Shown in pieces: positions 34,747-43,607 of a DNA stretch of 64,000 nt; positions within the stretch are counted from its first letter, which is position 1, and every line of letters starts with the position of its first letter. The notes beneath the pieces are model-generated. The model was not told the DNA's origin. It saw only the letters and a program-made list of their open reading frames with translations, and did no database searches. The position numbers and the translations under genes are program-made. This DNA is from M3007 sp964646615 (GTDB lineage Bacteria; Bacteroidota; Bacteroidia; Chitinophagales; Saprospiraceae), in the NCBI GenBank assembly GCA_964646615.1, contig CAZYEV010000083.1, forward strand, positions 1-64,000, read 5' to 3'.

Positions 34747-35820
34747 ATGAGCATACATCCGCGCACGCAGACGCTGGCCCGCCGGCACAGCCCACTTTCC
34801 GATACCTTCTTTCAATTGGAAGTGCTCAACGGAAGGGCCGTAACCGATGTCAAAGTGCCGCCCTTCGCTGAAACCATTCGCCAGGCTGGCTATGCCGATG
34901 GCGTGCTGAAGCCCACGCGCATCGAAATTTTTCAGGTGAACGTGGGTAAACTGTGCAACCAGACGTGCGCGCATTGTCACGTGGATGCCGGCCCCGACCG
35001 CAAGCGCGAAAACATGTCGAAAGAAACCTTCGACCTGTGCTTAGAGGTGCTGCGTCGCTACGACATCCCGACGGTGGACATCACTGGCGGCGCCCCGGAG
35101 ATGAACCCGCACTTCCGCTGGTTTGTCGAGGAATGCCGCGCTCTGGGCAAACACGTCATGGACCGCTGCAATCTGACCATCCTTCTGGCGCACGAGCGTT
35201 ACCGCGACCTGCCGCAGTTTTTCGCTCAGCACCAGGTGGAAATTGTCTCCTCGCTGCCCCACTATAACGCGCGCCGCACCGACAGCCAGCGCGGCGATGG
35301 CGTGTTCGAGGCCAGTATCGAAGCCCTGCGCCTGCTCAACGAGGCCGGCTACGGACAGCCCGACAGTAACCTGAAAATCAACCTCGTGTACAACCCTACC
35401 GGGACGTTCCTGCCCGGCAACCAGGAGGCTTTAGAACGCGAATTCAAGGCCCAGCTGCAGCGCAGGTACGGCGTGGTCTTCAACCACCTGTACGCCATCA
35501 CGAACATGCCCATCAGCCGCTTTTTAGACTACCTGCTCGAAAGCGGCCAGTATGAGACGTACATGCAAACCCTGCTCGACGCCTTCAATCCGGCTGCCGT
35601 GGCGGGCGTCATGTGCCGCAACACCATCTCCGTCAGTTGGGAGGGCTACCTGTACGACTGCGATTTCAACCAGATGCTCGACCTGAAGGTGGATGCGCCC
35701 TGCACCCACATCCGCGACTTCGACCTGCAGACGCTGGAGCAGCGCCGCATTGTGCTCAATCAGCACTGCTACGGATGCACGGCTGGCGCGGGTTCGAGCT
35801 GCGGAGGTCAGGTGGCCTGA
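34747..35820 (+). CDS. arsS: Arsenosugar biosynthesis radical SAM protein ArsS
   Basis: The protein has 357 residues. The [4Fe-4S]/SAM motif is C70-NQT-C74-AH-C77 in 'VGKLCNQTCAHCHVDAGP'. The ArsS-type second half has 'NLVYNPTGTFLPGNQEALE', 'GVMCRNTISVSWEGYLYDCD' and a C-terminal 'QHCYGCTAGAGSSCGG', probably for auxiliary metal or cluster binding. ArsS converts methylated arsenic plus SAM into the 5'-deoxyadenosyl arsenical from which arsenosugars are made. No arsM or ars operon is in the window. The last 13 bases overlap the convergent carbamoyltransferase gene. Confidence 0.9.
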   Translation: MSIHPRTQTLARRHSPLSDTFFQLEVLNGRAVTDVKVPPFAETIRQAGYADGVLKPTRIEIFQVNVGKLCNQTCAHCHVDAGPDRKRENMSKETFDLCLEVLRRYDIPTVDITGGAPEMNPHFRWFVEECRALGKHVMDRCNLTILLAHERYRDLPQFFAQHQVEIVSSLPHYNARRTDSQRGDGVFEASIEALRLLNEAGYGQPDSNLKINLVYNPTGTFLPGNQEALEREFKAQLQRRYGVVFNHLYAITNMPISRFLDYLLESGQYETYMQTLLDAFNPAAVAGVMCRNTISVSWEGYLYDCDFNQMLDLKVDAPCTHIRDFDLQTLEQRRIVLNQHCYGCTAGAGSSCGGQVA

Positions 35821-37574
35821 GGCGTGGTACTATCGCGCTCGACCACGTAGTTTTCCAACACGAGCACGTCCATGCGCGTGCGCAGGAAACAGGCAATGGC
35901 TTCTTCGGGGCGATTGACAATGGGTTCGTTTTCGTTGAACGACGTGTTGAGCAGCACCGGCACGCCCGTTTTGCGGGCGAACGCTTCGATGAGGCCATAG
36001 AAACGCGGGTTGTCGGCCCGGTGCACGGTTTGCAGCCGACCGGAGCCGTCCACGTGGGTAACGGCCGGAAGGAGGGCGCGCTTTTCAGAGCGCACGATGT
36101 ACACCTTTTCCATGTACGGAACATCATCCGGGTTTTCAAAAAAATCGGCTGCCGCTTCGGCCAGAATGGCCGGAGCGAAAGGACGGAAACGCTCGCGGCG
36201 CTTGATTTTTTCGTTGATGCGCTCGCGGGCGTCGGCACGGCGCGGGTCGGCCAGAATGGAGCGGTTGCCCAGCGCGCGCGGGCCGAATTCGGCCCGACCC
36301 TGATACCAGCCCACCACGTTGCCCTGGGCCAGGCGCTCGGCGATGTGGTTGAAAAGCGTCTCGTCGGGCAGCCGCATCCACGTCAGGTGGTGCTGGCGCA
36401 AGGCCTCTTCGATTTCAGCGCCTGACGCGCAGTAGCCCGTGTATGCCCGATGTCGGAATGGCGGTCGCGGGCGCTGCTCGATGGCGTGCAGGGCGTAAAG
36501 CGCCGCGCCGATACTGGTGCCTGCGTCGTGCCCGGCGGGCGGCAGGTAGAGGCGGCGGAAGGGCGTGTGCTGGCGCAGTTTGCCCATGGCCACCGAGTTT
36601 TGGGCTACGCCGCCGGCTACGCACAGAGTATCCAGGCCTGTGCGTTGGTGCAGGTGATTGGCCGCGTGAAAGATGACCTCTTCCGCCATGGCCTGCACCG
36701 AGGCGGCCAGGTCGCAGTAATATTCGGTGATGGCTTCTTGCGGCTGTCGCACCGGCCCAAAATCGCGGGCGAAAGCATCGGTGTACAGCGGTCCCAGCGT
36801 CGGCGGCCCTTCCCAGGACATTTCCACGCCCTCCCAAAAATGCCGAAAGTAGAGCGGGTTCAGGGCAAATGTTCCGTCGGGCTTCAGCTGAATGACCCTG
36901 CGCATTTTTTCCAAAAACACCGGTTTGCCGTAAGGTGCCAGCCCCATGACCTTGTACTCGTCGCCGTAGTGCGGAAAGCCGAGTAGTTGCGTGAATGCCG
37001 TGTAAAAAAAGCCCAGCGAGTGTGGGTACAGGACGCTCTGCAGTGGCCGGATGGTGTTTCCGGTGCCTATGGCCATCAGGCAGGAAGTAAAGTCGCCCAT
37101 GCCGTCAATAGAGAGCAGAGCGGCTTTTTCAAACGGAGAAGCCCAGAAGGCGGAGGCTAAGTGGCTGCGGTGGTGTTCTATCCAGCGCATGCGGACGGGC
37201 CACTGTGCCGGTGTGAGGCCGAAATGCCGGGCTAATTGCGCCTTGATGCGAAACACACTTTGCGCATTGGCTGCGCGGTGAGCCAGCTGGCGCGTCCAGA
37301 GCTGGCGGCTCAGTACATAGGCGATTTTGTGCCCCAGGCGGGCGAAAGGATTGCGCGAGACGGCTACCGTGCGCACCTGTTCGAGTCCGATGCCGGCTTC
37401 TTGCAGGCAAAAGCGAATGGCTTCGGTGGGCAATCCCGCCCAGTGCTTGATGCGACGAAAGCGCTCCTCTTCCGAGGCAACGAGTAACTCATTGCCTCGG
37501 AAGAGTGCCGCGGCTGCGTCGGCGTGGTAGGCATTGAGGCCCAGCGTGTAATCAGGAGCGGTAGCGTTGCTCAT
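35808..37574 (-). CDS. NodU/CmcH-family carbamoyltransferase
   Basis: The protein has 588 residues from ATG 37574. The N-terminal Kae1-like domain shows 'YTLGLNAYHADAAAALF', 'ASEEERFRRIKHW', 'IEHHRSHLASAFWASPF' and 'ALLSIDGMGDF'. The C-terminal domain has 'LCVAGGVAQNSVAMGKL', 'AEFGPRALGNRSILADPR' and 'VPVLLNTSFNENEPIV'. Such enzymes attach a carbamoyl group from carbamoyl phosphate to a hydroxyl on a sugar, lipo-oligosaccharide or antibiotic. The glycosyltransferase gene upstream overlaps its start by 23 bases, pointing to a shared glycan substrate. Confidence 0.92.
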   Translation of the reverse strand: MSNATAPDYTLGLNAYHADAAAALFRGNELLVASEEERFRRIKHWAGLPTEAIRFCLQEAGIGLEQVRTVAVSRNPFARLGHKIAYVLSRQLWTRQLAHRAANAQSVFRIKAQLARHFGLTPAQWPVRMRWIEHHRSHLASAFWASPFEKAALLSIDGMGDFTSCLMAIGTGNTIRPLQSVLYPHSLGFFYTAFTQLLGFPHYGDEYKVMGLAPYGKPVFLEKMRRVIQLKPDGTFALNPLYFRHFWEGVEMSWEGPPTLGPLYTDAFARDFGPVRQPQEAITEYYCDLAASVQAMAEEVIFHAANHLHQRTGLDTLCVAGGVAQNSVAMGKLRQHTPFRRLYLPPAGHDAGTSIGAALYALHAIEQRPRPPFRHRAYTGYCASGAEIEEALRQHHLTWMRLPDETLFNHIAERLAQGNVVGWYQGRAEFGPRALGNRSILADPRRADARERINEKIKRRERFRPFAPAILAEAAADFFENPDDVPYMEKVYIVRSEKRALLPAVTHVDGSGRLQTVHRADNPRFYGLIEAFARKTGVPVLLNTSFNENEPIVNRPEEAIACFLRTRMDVLVLENYVVERDSTTPQAT

Positions 37575-38403
37575 AGATTTTGGCGTCAATCAGAAAGCGG
37601 AACCAGAAGCCCTGCAAGACGTGAAAGATCAGCCCTTGTGGCCCGTCGAGGAAGCCGAGCCGGAGGAAATAGCGGACGAAAAAATACAGGAACGGGCGCA
37701 CGAAGAGCGGCAGCCGTTCGTAGCGGCGTTTCCAGTAGCGCCGGCGTTGTTGGGGCGTGCCCCAAAGGTTGGGTTCGACTAATCCTTCGGCATTTTTGGG
37801 TGCGCTGGTGAGTTGTTCTTCGGCCTCTAACGAGGCCCAGGTGTTGTGGCGTTGGGTGAAGCGGTGGAGCGACTCGGTAACGATGTCCTCGATGTCGCCC
37901 CGCAGCCGGAGGACTCTGCCCTCTACTCGGAAGTGCTGGTCGTAGCGGCGCGGTTCGCAGTGGCCTTTGCCGCGGCGGAAGAGCACGGCGTGATAGACCG
38001 GGTAGTGGCCGCCGTGGCGTATCCAGCGGCCCAGAAAGATGGTGCGCCGGCTGACGAGGAAGCCGTTGATGTCGTCGGGAATGGTTTGCTCGAACGTGCG
38101 CCGCAGCGATCGCCGCAGGTCGTCGGTCAGGCGGTGGTCGGCGTCTAAGTGGAGCACCCATTCGTGTTGCAGCGGCAGGTGTTGCAAAGCCCAATTGCGC
38201 TGCTGGCTGTAGTTTTCAAACGGGTGATAGACGACGTGAGCACCCAGCTGCTGAGCAATGGCGGCGGTGGCGTCGGTAGAGCCGGAGTCCACCACGAACA
38301 CTTCGGCGGCAATACCCTGGAGTGAGCGCAGGCAGTCGGCAAGGTGGCGTTCCTCGTTGAAGGCAAGCACAATGGCGCTGATGGGCAAAGGCAACGCGGA
38401 CAT
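37552..38403 (-). CDS. Family 2 glycosyltransferase
   Basis: The protein has 283 residues from ATG 38403. 'ISAIVLAFNEERHLADCLRS' (~7-26) is the GT2 start and 'VVDSGSTDATAAIA' the nucleotide-sugar site. 'LHLDADHRL' gives the DxD metal motif, and 'FYR'-type sequence is replaced by 'VSRRTIFLGRWIRHGGHYPV', typical of the WaaE/KdtX-like branch. A hydrophobic C-terminal stretch may contact the membrane. It overlaps the carbamoyltransferase start by 23 bases. An imperfect -7 box (GACCTTTG, minus strand, 38431-38438) precedes it. Confidence 0.88.
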   Translation of the reverse strand: MSALPLPISAIVLAFNEERHLADCLRSLQGIAAEVFVVDSGSTDATAAIAQQLGAHVVYHPFENYSQQRNWALQHLPLQHEWVLHLDADHRLTDDLRRSLRRTFEQTIPDDINGFLVSRRTIFLGRWIRHGGHYPVYHAVLFRRGKGHCEPRRYDQHFRVEGRVLRLRGDIEDIVTESLHRFTQRHNTWASLEAEEQLTSAPKNAEGLVEPNLWGTPQQRRRYWKRRYERLPLFVRPFLYFFVRYFLRLGFLDGPQGLIFHVLQGFWFRFLIDAKIYEQRYRS

Positions 38404-38605
38404 GTTCGGGCAGGCAACGGTTTTTGCCGGCAAAGGTCGGAGCAGCCGCCGGTGCGGACAAATGAACTTGATGCGAGATGAATGCGCCGTTTCGCCCTTT
38501 CGTCGGGTTTGCCTATCGGCCCTGACGGGCTATTGCAGGTATTTAAGAACACTCTGCCCGGAGCCTGTAACTTATTTGGCCCTTTGGGCCTTGTTAGATG
38601 AACGG

Positions 38606-40195
38606 CTATTCTATTTTCAAAAACTCCTTGGACGCCCGCTCCGGGTGGAGTGCGGCGGCTTCCTTGTTTTCGCCCACGACATAGTAGTGTACCACTTCCG
38701 CGCGGGGCAGCAGGGCACTGAAGATGCCGTCGCCTGCGGTGGTGTCGCCGTTTTCGCCGGCGTCGTTCAAAGGAGTTAACTGGAAGGCGAACGAGCGATT
38801 TTTGCGGTAATAAAGCCAGCCGTTTTCAGCGTCTTTCATCTGGGCGGTGATGAGCACGCTGTCGCCCTGGATTTCGTGTTTTACTGTGCTGATAGAGGGC
38901 GCCAGCTTGTTGAGTGCCGGGTGCTGCGTCAGGTACTTCGTGCGAGGACCCATCAGCTGGCGCAGGCCGATAATCTTATCAGGGCCCACCACCAGGGTAC
39001 TGTCTAAGCTCTTTTTGAAGGCATCGTAGGAGTACAATTTGAGCGTGTCTTTTTGTACCCAGGGGTCAATCTCTTTCATCATGGCCTCGGCTTCTTTGAG
39101 CCATTGGCCGTTGGCCAACCAGTCGTTGACGATGGTGCGCACGTGGGCCAGATAGATTTTGCGGTACAGCGGCACGCGCAGCACTTTGGAGATAAGTGGG
39201 CGTTTGGCATTGTTGAATTCGGCCAGTGGGCTGTATTCGATGAGCTCCTGGTCGCTCATGGTGCTGAAGCTAAAGTCGCGTCGCCAGCCGCCGAAAGCCA
39301 TGTTCAGGTCCCAGATGAGCGGATGGCCCACCCCGGTGGAGTCTATCCACAGGTAGTAGTTGTGCGACAGCGAGCCGGTGTAGCTGTCCAGATTGACGAT
39401 GACGTTGTTGATGGCGTGCATCCACAGCGTCTGGTCAATGTTGAGGACGGTTTCTATTTTCTGCGGTTCCTGGTTGAGCACCTTGATGAGGTAGATGAGC
39501 GGCCGCCAGGCAGCGGGGTCATCCACCTCGTAGAAGGCCTCGTAGCAGCCGGGGTTGTCATTGAGGTACATAAGCGAAGCATTCTCCCCCTTAGGGCAAC
39601 CGCTCTGGCTGCGTACACGTTTCCACTGGTCGGGGTCGCATTTGACCAAATAGCCCGAGCGCGTGCCAAAGTGCTTTTCGATGAACAGCTCGTCCACGGA
39701 CTCTGTGTTGACGTACAGTCCATAAAAGTTCTTATTGATGAACACTTTAGCGAAGTTGCACTGCGGGGCAGGCATGTAGCGCCGCACAATCAGGTAGGCC
39801 AATGGGTCGCGCACGAAGCTGGGATCCAGAAAACCATTGGAGAGTTTGATGGTGGTGTGGCCGTCCTTGAGTTTCTGGTCTTTGCGTCGGAAGTTGAGTT
39901 TGACGTTGATGGGCAGCTTGCGCGAGGTTTCCTTGCGCGTTCGGAAGTAGGAGCTGTTGCCTTTGTAGCGCACGCCCACACTGTCGTAGCGGACGTTGTT
40001 GAGGAAGGCCGTGGCGAGCAGGCGTCCTTCGGGGTTGACGGTCTTGAGCGAGTCCAGTTTCCAGTCCCAGTCGGCGTGTGGGATTTCGATGCGGATTTCC
40101 TGGATGCCTTTGCCGTAAAAATCCTGGGCGGCAGCGCGGAGGGGTAGGCCCATCCACGCCGCCGCTAAGGAGAGGAATAAAAGGAGTTTACGCAT
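38606..40195 (-). CDS. Secreted CotH-family protein kinase
   Basis: The protein has 529 residues with a signal peptide ending 'RAAAQ'. 'GVRYKGNSSY' and 'TTIKLSNGFLDPSFVRDPLA' mark the CotH N-lobe. The catalytic region is 'NVIVNLDSYTGSLSHNYYLW' (Asp270) followed by 'LIWDLNMAFGG' (Asp296). CotH proteins are atypical kinases acting outside the cytoplasm. The C-terminal ~100 residues are a beta-rich domain with 'GDTTAGDGIFSA'. It is a tandem paralogue of the next gene upstream, 51 bases away. Targets unknown. Confidence 0.87.
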   Translation of the reverse strand: MRKLLLFLSLAAAWMGLPLRAAAQDFYGKGIQEIRIEIPHADWDWKLDSLKTVNPEGRLLATAFLNNVRYDSVGVRYKGNSSYFRTRKETSRKLPINVKLNFRRKDQKLKDGHTTIKLSNGFLDPSFVRDPLAYLIVRRYMPAPQCNFAKVFINKNFYGLYVNTESVDELFIEKHFGTRSGYLVKCDPDQWKRVRSQSGCPKGENASLMYLNDNPGCYEAFYEVDDPAAWRPLIYLIKVLNQEPQKIETVLNIDQTLWMHAINNVIVNLDSYTGSLSHNYYLWIDSTGVGHPLIWDLNMAFGGWRRDFSFSTMSDQELIEYSPLAEFNNAKRPLISKVLRVPLYRKIYLAHVRTIVNDWLANGQWLKEAEAMMKEIDPWVQKDTLKLYSYDAFKKSLDSTLVVGPDKIIGLRQLMGPRTKYLTQHPALNKLAPSISTVKHEIQGDSVLITAQMKDAENGWLYYRKNRSFAFQLTPLNDAGENGDTTAGDGIFSALLPRAEVVHYYVVGENKEAAALHPERASKEFLKIE

Positions 40196-40246
40196 GGGTA
40201 TGTATTGTATTTTCCGAAAAACCTGCGCCGTGTGGTGGCGGGTCTT

Positions 40247-41863
40247 CTATTTGTTCAGGTCGGCCAGTTTCACTTTGTACGGCGCCTTAACGTAGTTGAA
40301 TGGCGAGAATTGCACCGTTCCGGCATTTTCAGCCATCAGGTAGTACTCCAGCACGGCATCGCTGTTGGGGGCGTCAATGCTGATGGTGAAGGCCTTGGTA
40401 CCAGGGGGGAGCGTGGCGCTGTTGTCCTCCTGCATCAAAGCCGAACGGAAGGGCTGGCCTTCCTCGAAGCGGTAGTAGATGAACAGGCGCTTGGGATAGC
40501 GGTCGGCCTTGCACGAGATTCGGAAGGCCGTAACGGGCTGTGCTTCGAATTTGGCACGTCCCTGCAGGCCGATATCGCTGATGTTGGAAGGTAGCGCCGT
40601 CAGTTCGGGATGTGTTTTCAGGAAGGCCGCGCGTTTGCTCATCAGCTCTGCAATGCCCGGAATGCGGCTGCGCGCGCCTGTGGTAACTTTCAGGCTGTTC
40701 TGGAAATCCTCCAGACTGTACTGCTTGTACTTATCCTCGCTGTAGGGCACTACGATGAGCGCCTGAAGGGCTTTGGCGCGCTTTTCGTATTCGCCGTTGG
40801 CAAAAAACTCGTTGTTGATCTGCCGCACATGTGCCAGGTAGATTTTGCGATAGAGTGGGTCACTCAGGAGTTTGGAAATCAGCGGCTTCAGCGGGTTGTC
40901 GGCATGCAGCAGAGGGTCTAAGCGCTGCAGGCCGCGCAGGTCTAAGTCGCTGCCCTGGCCGGTGTTTTTAAAGCTGCCAAAGGAAAGGTTCAAATCCCAG
41001 TGAATGGGTTGGAAGCGTCCGTGTTCGTCCTGATAGAGGTAGTAGTTGACGCTGCGCGCACCGGAGTAGCTGCTGAGGTTAACCATGACGTTGTTGAGCG
41101 CCAGCATCCACAGTGCGCGATCCACGTCTAAGTGGTCGGCGATTTTGCCCAGGTCATTGTTGAGCACGCGCGTCAGCTCTTGCAGGGCCGTCCAGCCGCG
41201 CTCCGATTTCATTTCAAAGTTCTGGCGATAGCAGTCCATGTTCGCCTCGTATTCCAGCGAGCCGAAGATGTTCTGCTTGCAGCCGGCGGGGATGTTTTCG
41301 GGCTTGTAGTCCACGCCCGCCTTGAACAGCGGCCCGTTGTCGGAGCCGAAATGCTGGCGCAGAAACTGGCCTTCCACGCTCTCTAAATTGATGAACACGC
41401 CGATGTACTCATTATTGACGTATAACTTGGTGTACGAAGCGCGCGGCGAGGGCATATACTGCGCCGCAATTTCGTGGAAGAGCACCTCGCGCACCATGCT
41501 GGGGTCGCGCAGTGCCGAAGAGAGCTTGATGGAGGTGCAGCCCTGGTGGTTGAGCGATTTATCGGTGTAGTTCAGCTTGATTTGAAACGGGTTTCGTTTC
41601 AGTCCCGTCTGGTAAGAGTTGTTGCCCCGAAATCGGACGCCCACACCTTCATAGCTGATACCATCCACGATGGCGCTGCCCACCAGCATGCCTTCGCCAT
41701 AGATGCGCAGCGAGTCCAGCACTTCGTTCCAGTTGGCCGCCGGCAGGGTAAGGCGAATTTCGCCAATGGTGTTTTTATCAAAAAAATCACGAACCACTTT
41801 GGTCGTTTGGGCCTGAAGTAGAGCGGGGAGACAGCAGATTAGCGCAAAAAGGATTTTCTTCAT
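40247..41863 (-). CDS. Secreted CotH-family protein, possible pseudokinase
   Basis: The protein has 538 residues from ATG 41863, which begins a signal peptide (MKKILFALICCLPALLQAQ). It has the same layout as its downstream paralogue: 'GVRFRGNNSY', 'TSIKLSSALRDPSMVREVLF', then 'NVMVNLSSYSGARSVNYYLY' and 'IHWDLNLSFGS' (Asp290). At the position of the paralogue's Asp270 it has Ser264, and the His before NYYL is Val. This may reduce or abolish kinase activity. The last ~90 residues form a beta domain. Both genes are probably co-transcribed. Confidence 0.85.
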   Translation of the reverse strand: MKKILFALICCLPALLQAQTTKVVRDFFDKNTIGEIRLTLPAANWNEVLDSLRIYGEGMLVGSAIVDGISYEGVGVRFRGNNSYQTGLKRNPFQIKLNYTDKSLNHQGCTSIKLSSALRDPSMVREVLFHEIAAQYMPSPRASYTKLYVNNEYIGVFINLESVEGQFLRQHFGSDNGPLFKAGVDYKPENIPAGCKQNIFGSLEYEANMDCYRQNFEMKSERGWTALQELTRVLNNDLGKIADHLDVDRALWMLALNNVMVNLSSYSGARSVNYYLYQDEHGRFQPIHWDLNLSFGSFKNTGQGSDLDLRGLQRLDPLLHADNPLKPLISKLLSDPLYRKIYLAHVRQINNEFFANGEYEKRAKALQALIVVPYSEDKYKQYSLEDFQNSLKVTTGARSRIPGIAELMSKRAAFLKTHPELTALPSNISDIGLQGRAKFEAQPVTAFRISCKADRYPKRLFIYYRFEEGQPFRSALMQEDNSATLPPGTKAFTISIDAPNSDAVLEYYLMAENAGTVQFSPFNYVKAPYKVKLADLNK

Positions 41864-42034
41864 GGCAGATGATTGCTCGTTTAGAATAGTAGTAAATTGA
41901 ATTTGCGGCGCAATGATACAAAAACATTTCAGCCAACATCCCCTGCGTCTGCATGAGACTGCGTCGCGCCACCTGCCCAGAAGCCTTTCGGAGCAAAGGA
42001 AGGACACAGAAATGCGCGCGGCAGCAGGAATTTT

Positions 42035-42042
42035 TACCTTTG
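42035..42042 (+). promoter_or_regulatory. TAnnTTTG -7 box for the pepD operon
   Basis: TACCTTTG lies 61 bases before the ATG at 42104, in the 240-base gap between divergent genes. Confidence 0.55.
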
Positions 42043-42103
42043 CCTGGCGGCAAAGCCGTGTTCTATTCAACTTTCTGAAAAAGAAACATTAACCTACCGG
42101 TAT

Positions 42104-43582
42104 ATGACGGATATGAGCGCTCATTCGGCTATCGAAGGCCTTCAGCCTCAACTGCTGTGGCAGTACTTTTATGAAATTAGCCAGATTCCGCGTTGCTCCA
42201 AAAAGGAGGAGCGCATTACCAACTACTTAGAAGCGCAATTCCGACGGCTGAAGCTGCGCTATTCTCGCGACAAGCAAGGCAACTTAGTGGCCCGCGTGCC
42301 GGCCAGCCGCGGGCGGAAAGAAGCGCCCACCGTAGCCCTTCAGGCCCATAGCGATATGGTGTGCGAGAAAAATCGCGGCACCCAACACGACTTCGACCGC
42401 GACCCCATTCGCCTGGTGCGCCACGGCGAATGGATGGGCGCTGAAGGCACCACTCTCGGCGCCGACAACGGCATCGGTGTGGCGGCAGCCTTAGCCATCG
42501 CCAGCGACCCAACGGCCGTACATGGGCCGCTGGAAATCCTCATCACCGTGGATGAAGAAACCGGCCTCAATGGCGCCAAGAACCTGTCCACTAACGTGCT
42601 GAAAGCGCGCTATTTGCTCAACTTAGACACCGAAGAAGACGGCGTCTTCTGCATCGGATGCGCCGGCGGCGTGGACACCAACGGCACATTCCGGATAAAA
42701 ACGGAACCCACAGAGGCGCAGGGTAGGGTAGCGCTCGCCCTCCACATCAGCGGCCTGAAGGGCGGTCATTCGGGCGTGGACATCCACCTGGGGCGCGCCA
42801 ATGCCATCAAATTGCTCGCCCGAACGCTGTACGAACTGGCCCCCCTCAAACCGCATATCGCCTCGCTGCAAGGTGGTAGCAAGCGCAACGCCATTGCGCG
42901 CGAAGCCGAGGCTGTCATCGTCGTTGGCACCGACCAGGTCAGGCAGGTGTACGCTCGCTTAGTACAATGCCAGGAAATGTTTCTGAGCGAATTTAAAGCC
43001 ACCGACCCTGACTTGCGTATCAGCGCCGAAACGGCGCCCATGCCCGAGCGCGTGTACACGAAGCGCTTTGCCGATCGCGTGCTGCAACTGCTGCTGACAT
43101 TGCCGCACGGCCCCGTGCGCATGAGCGCCGACATCGAAGGGCTGGTGGAAACCTCGACCAATCTGGCTACTGTGGTGCAGGAAAACGGCCGCCTGACCAT
43201 CGGCACCAGCCAGCGCAGCTCCGTAGAGCCAGCCAAACGGCACTTGGCCGCCTCTGTAGCTGCAGGTATGAAACTGGCTGGCGCCAAAGTCTCGCAAAGC
43301 GACGGCTACCCGGGCTGGCAACCCAATCTGAACTCGCACCTCCTGGCCGTTGGGCGCAGGGCCGCCGAGCAATTGCTGGGCCACCCACCACGGGTCGAAG
43401 CCATTCATGCTGGCCTGGAATGCGGCCTCATCGGCGCCAAATATCCGGGCATGGAAATGCTCTCGCTCGGACCCACCATCACCGGCGCCCACTCGCCCGA
43501 CGAGCGCGTGCACATACCCGCTGTTGCGCGCTTCTACGAACTGCTCAAACGCATCTTAGACGACCTCAGCCAACCGGCATAG
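42104..43582 (+). CDS. pepD: Aminoacyl-histidine dipeptidase (M20 family)
   Basis: The protein has 492 residues (489 if the second ATG at 42113 is used). 'YFYEISQIPRCSKKEERITN' is the PepD N-terminus. The metal site is seen in 'VALQAHSDMVCEKN' (His, Asp), 'TTLGADNGIGVAAALA' (bridging Asp), 'ITVDEETGLNGAKNL' (catalytic Glu-Glu) and 'LLNLDTEEDGVFCIGCAGG'. It hydrolyses Xaa-His and other dipeptides in the cytosol. The lid domain contains 'GGHSGVDIHLGRANAIKLL'. A lipid kinase gene starts 25 bases downstream. Confidence 0.94.
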   Translation: MTDMSAHSAIEGLQPQLLWQYFYEISQIPRCSKKEERITNYLEAQFRRLKLRYSRDKQGNLVARVPASRGRKEAPTVALQAHSDMVCEKNRGTQHDFDRDPIRLVRHGEWMGAEGTTLGADNGIGVAAALAIASDPTAVHGPLEILITVDEETGLNGAKNLSTNVLKARYLLNLDTEEDGVFCIGCAGGVDTNGTFRIKTEPTEAQGRVALALHISGLKGGHSGVDIHLGRANAIKLLARTLYELAPLKPHIASLQGGSKRNAIAREAEAVIVVGTDQVRQVYARLVQCQEMFLSEFKATDPDLRISAETAPMPERVYTKRFADRVLQLLLTLPHGPVRMSADIEGLVETSTNLATVVQENGRLTIGTSQRSSVEPAKRHLAASVAAGMKLAGAKVSQSDGYPGWQPNLNSHLLAVGRRAAEQLLGHPPRVEAIHAGLECGLIGAKYPGMEMLSLGPTITGAHSPDERVHIPAVARFYELLKRILDDLSQPA

Positions 43583-43607
43583 GCCGTCCAGGACACACCT
43601 GAAACCC

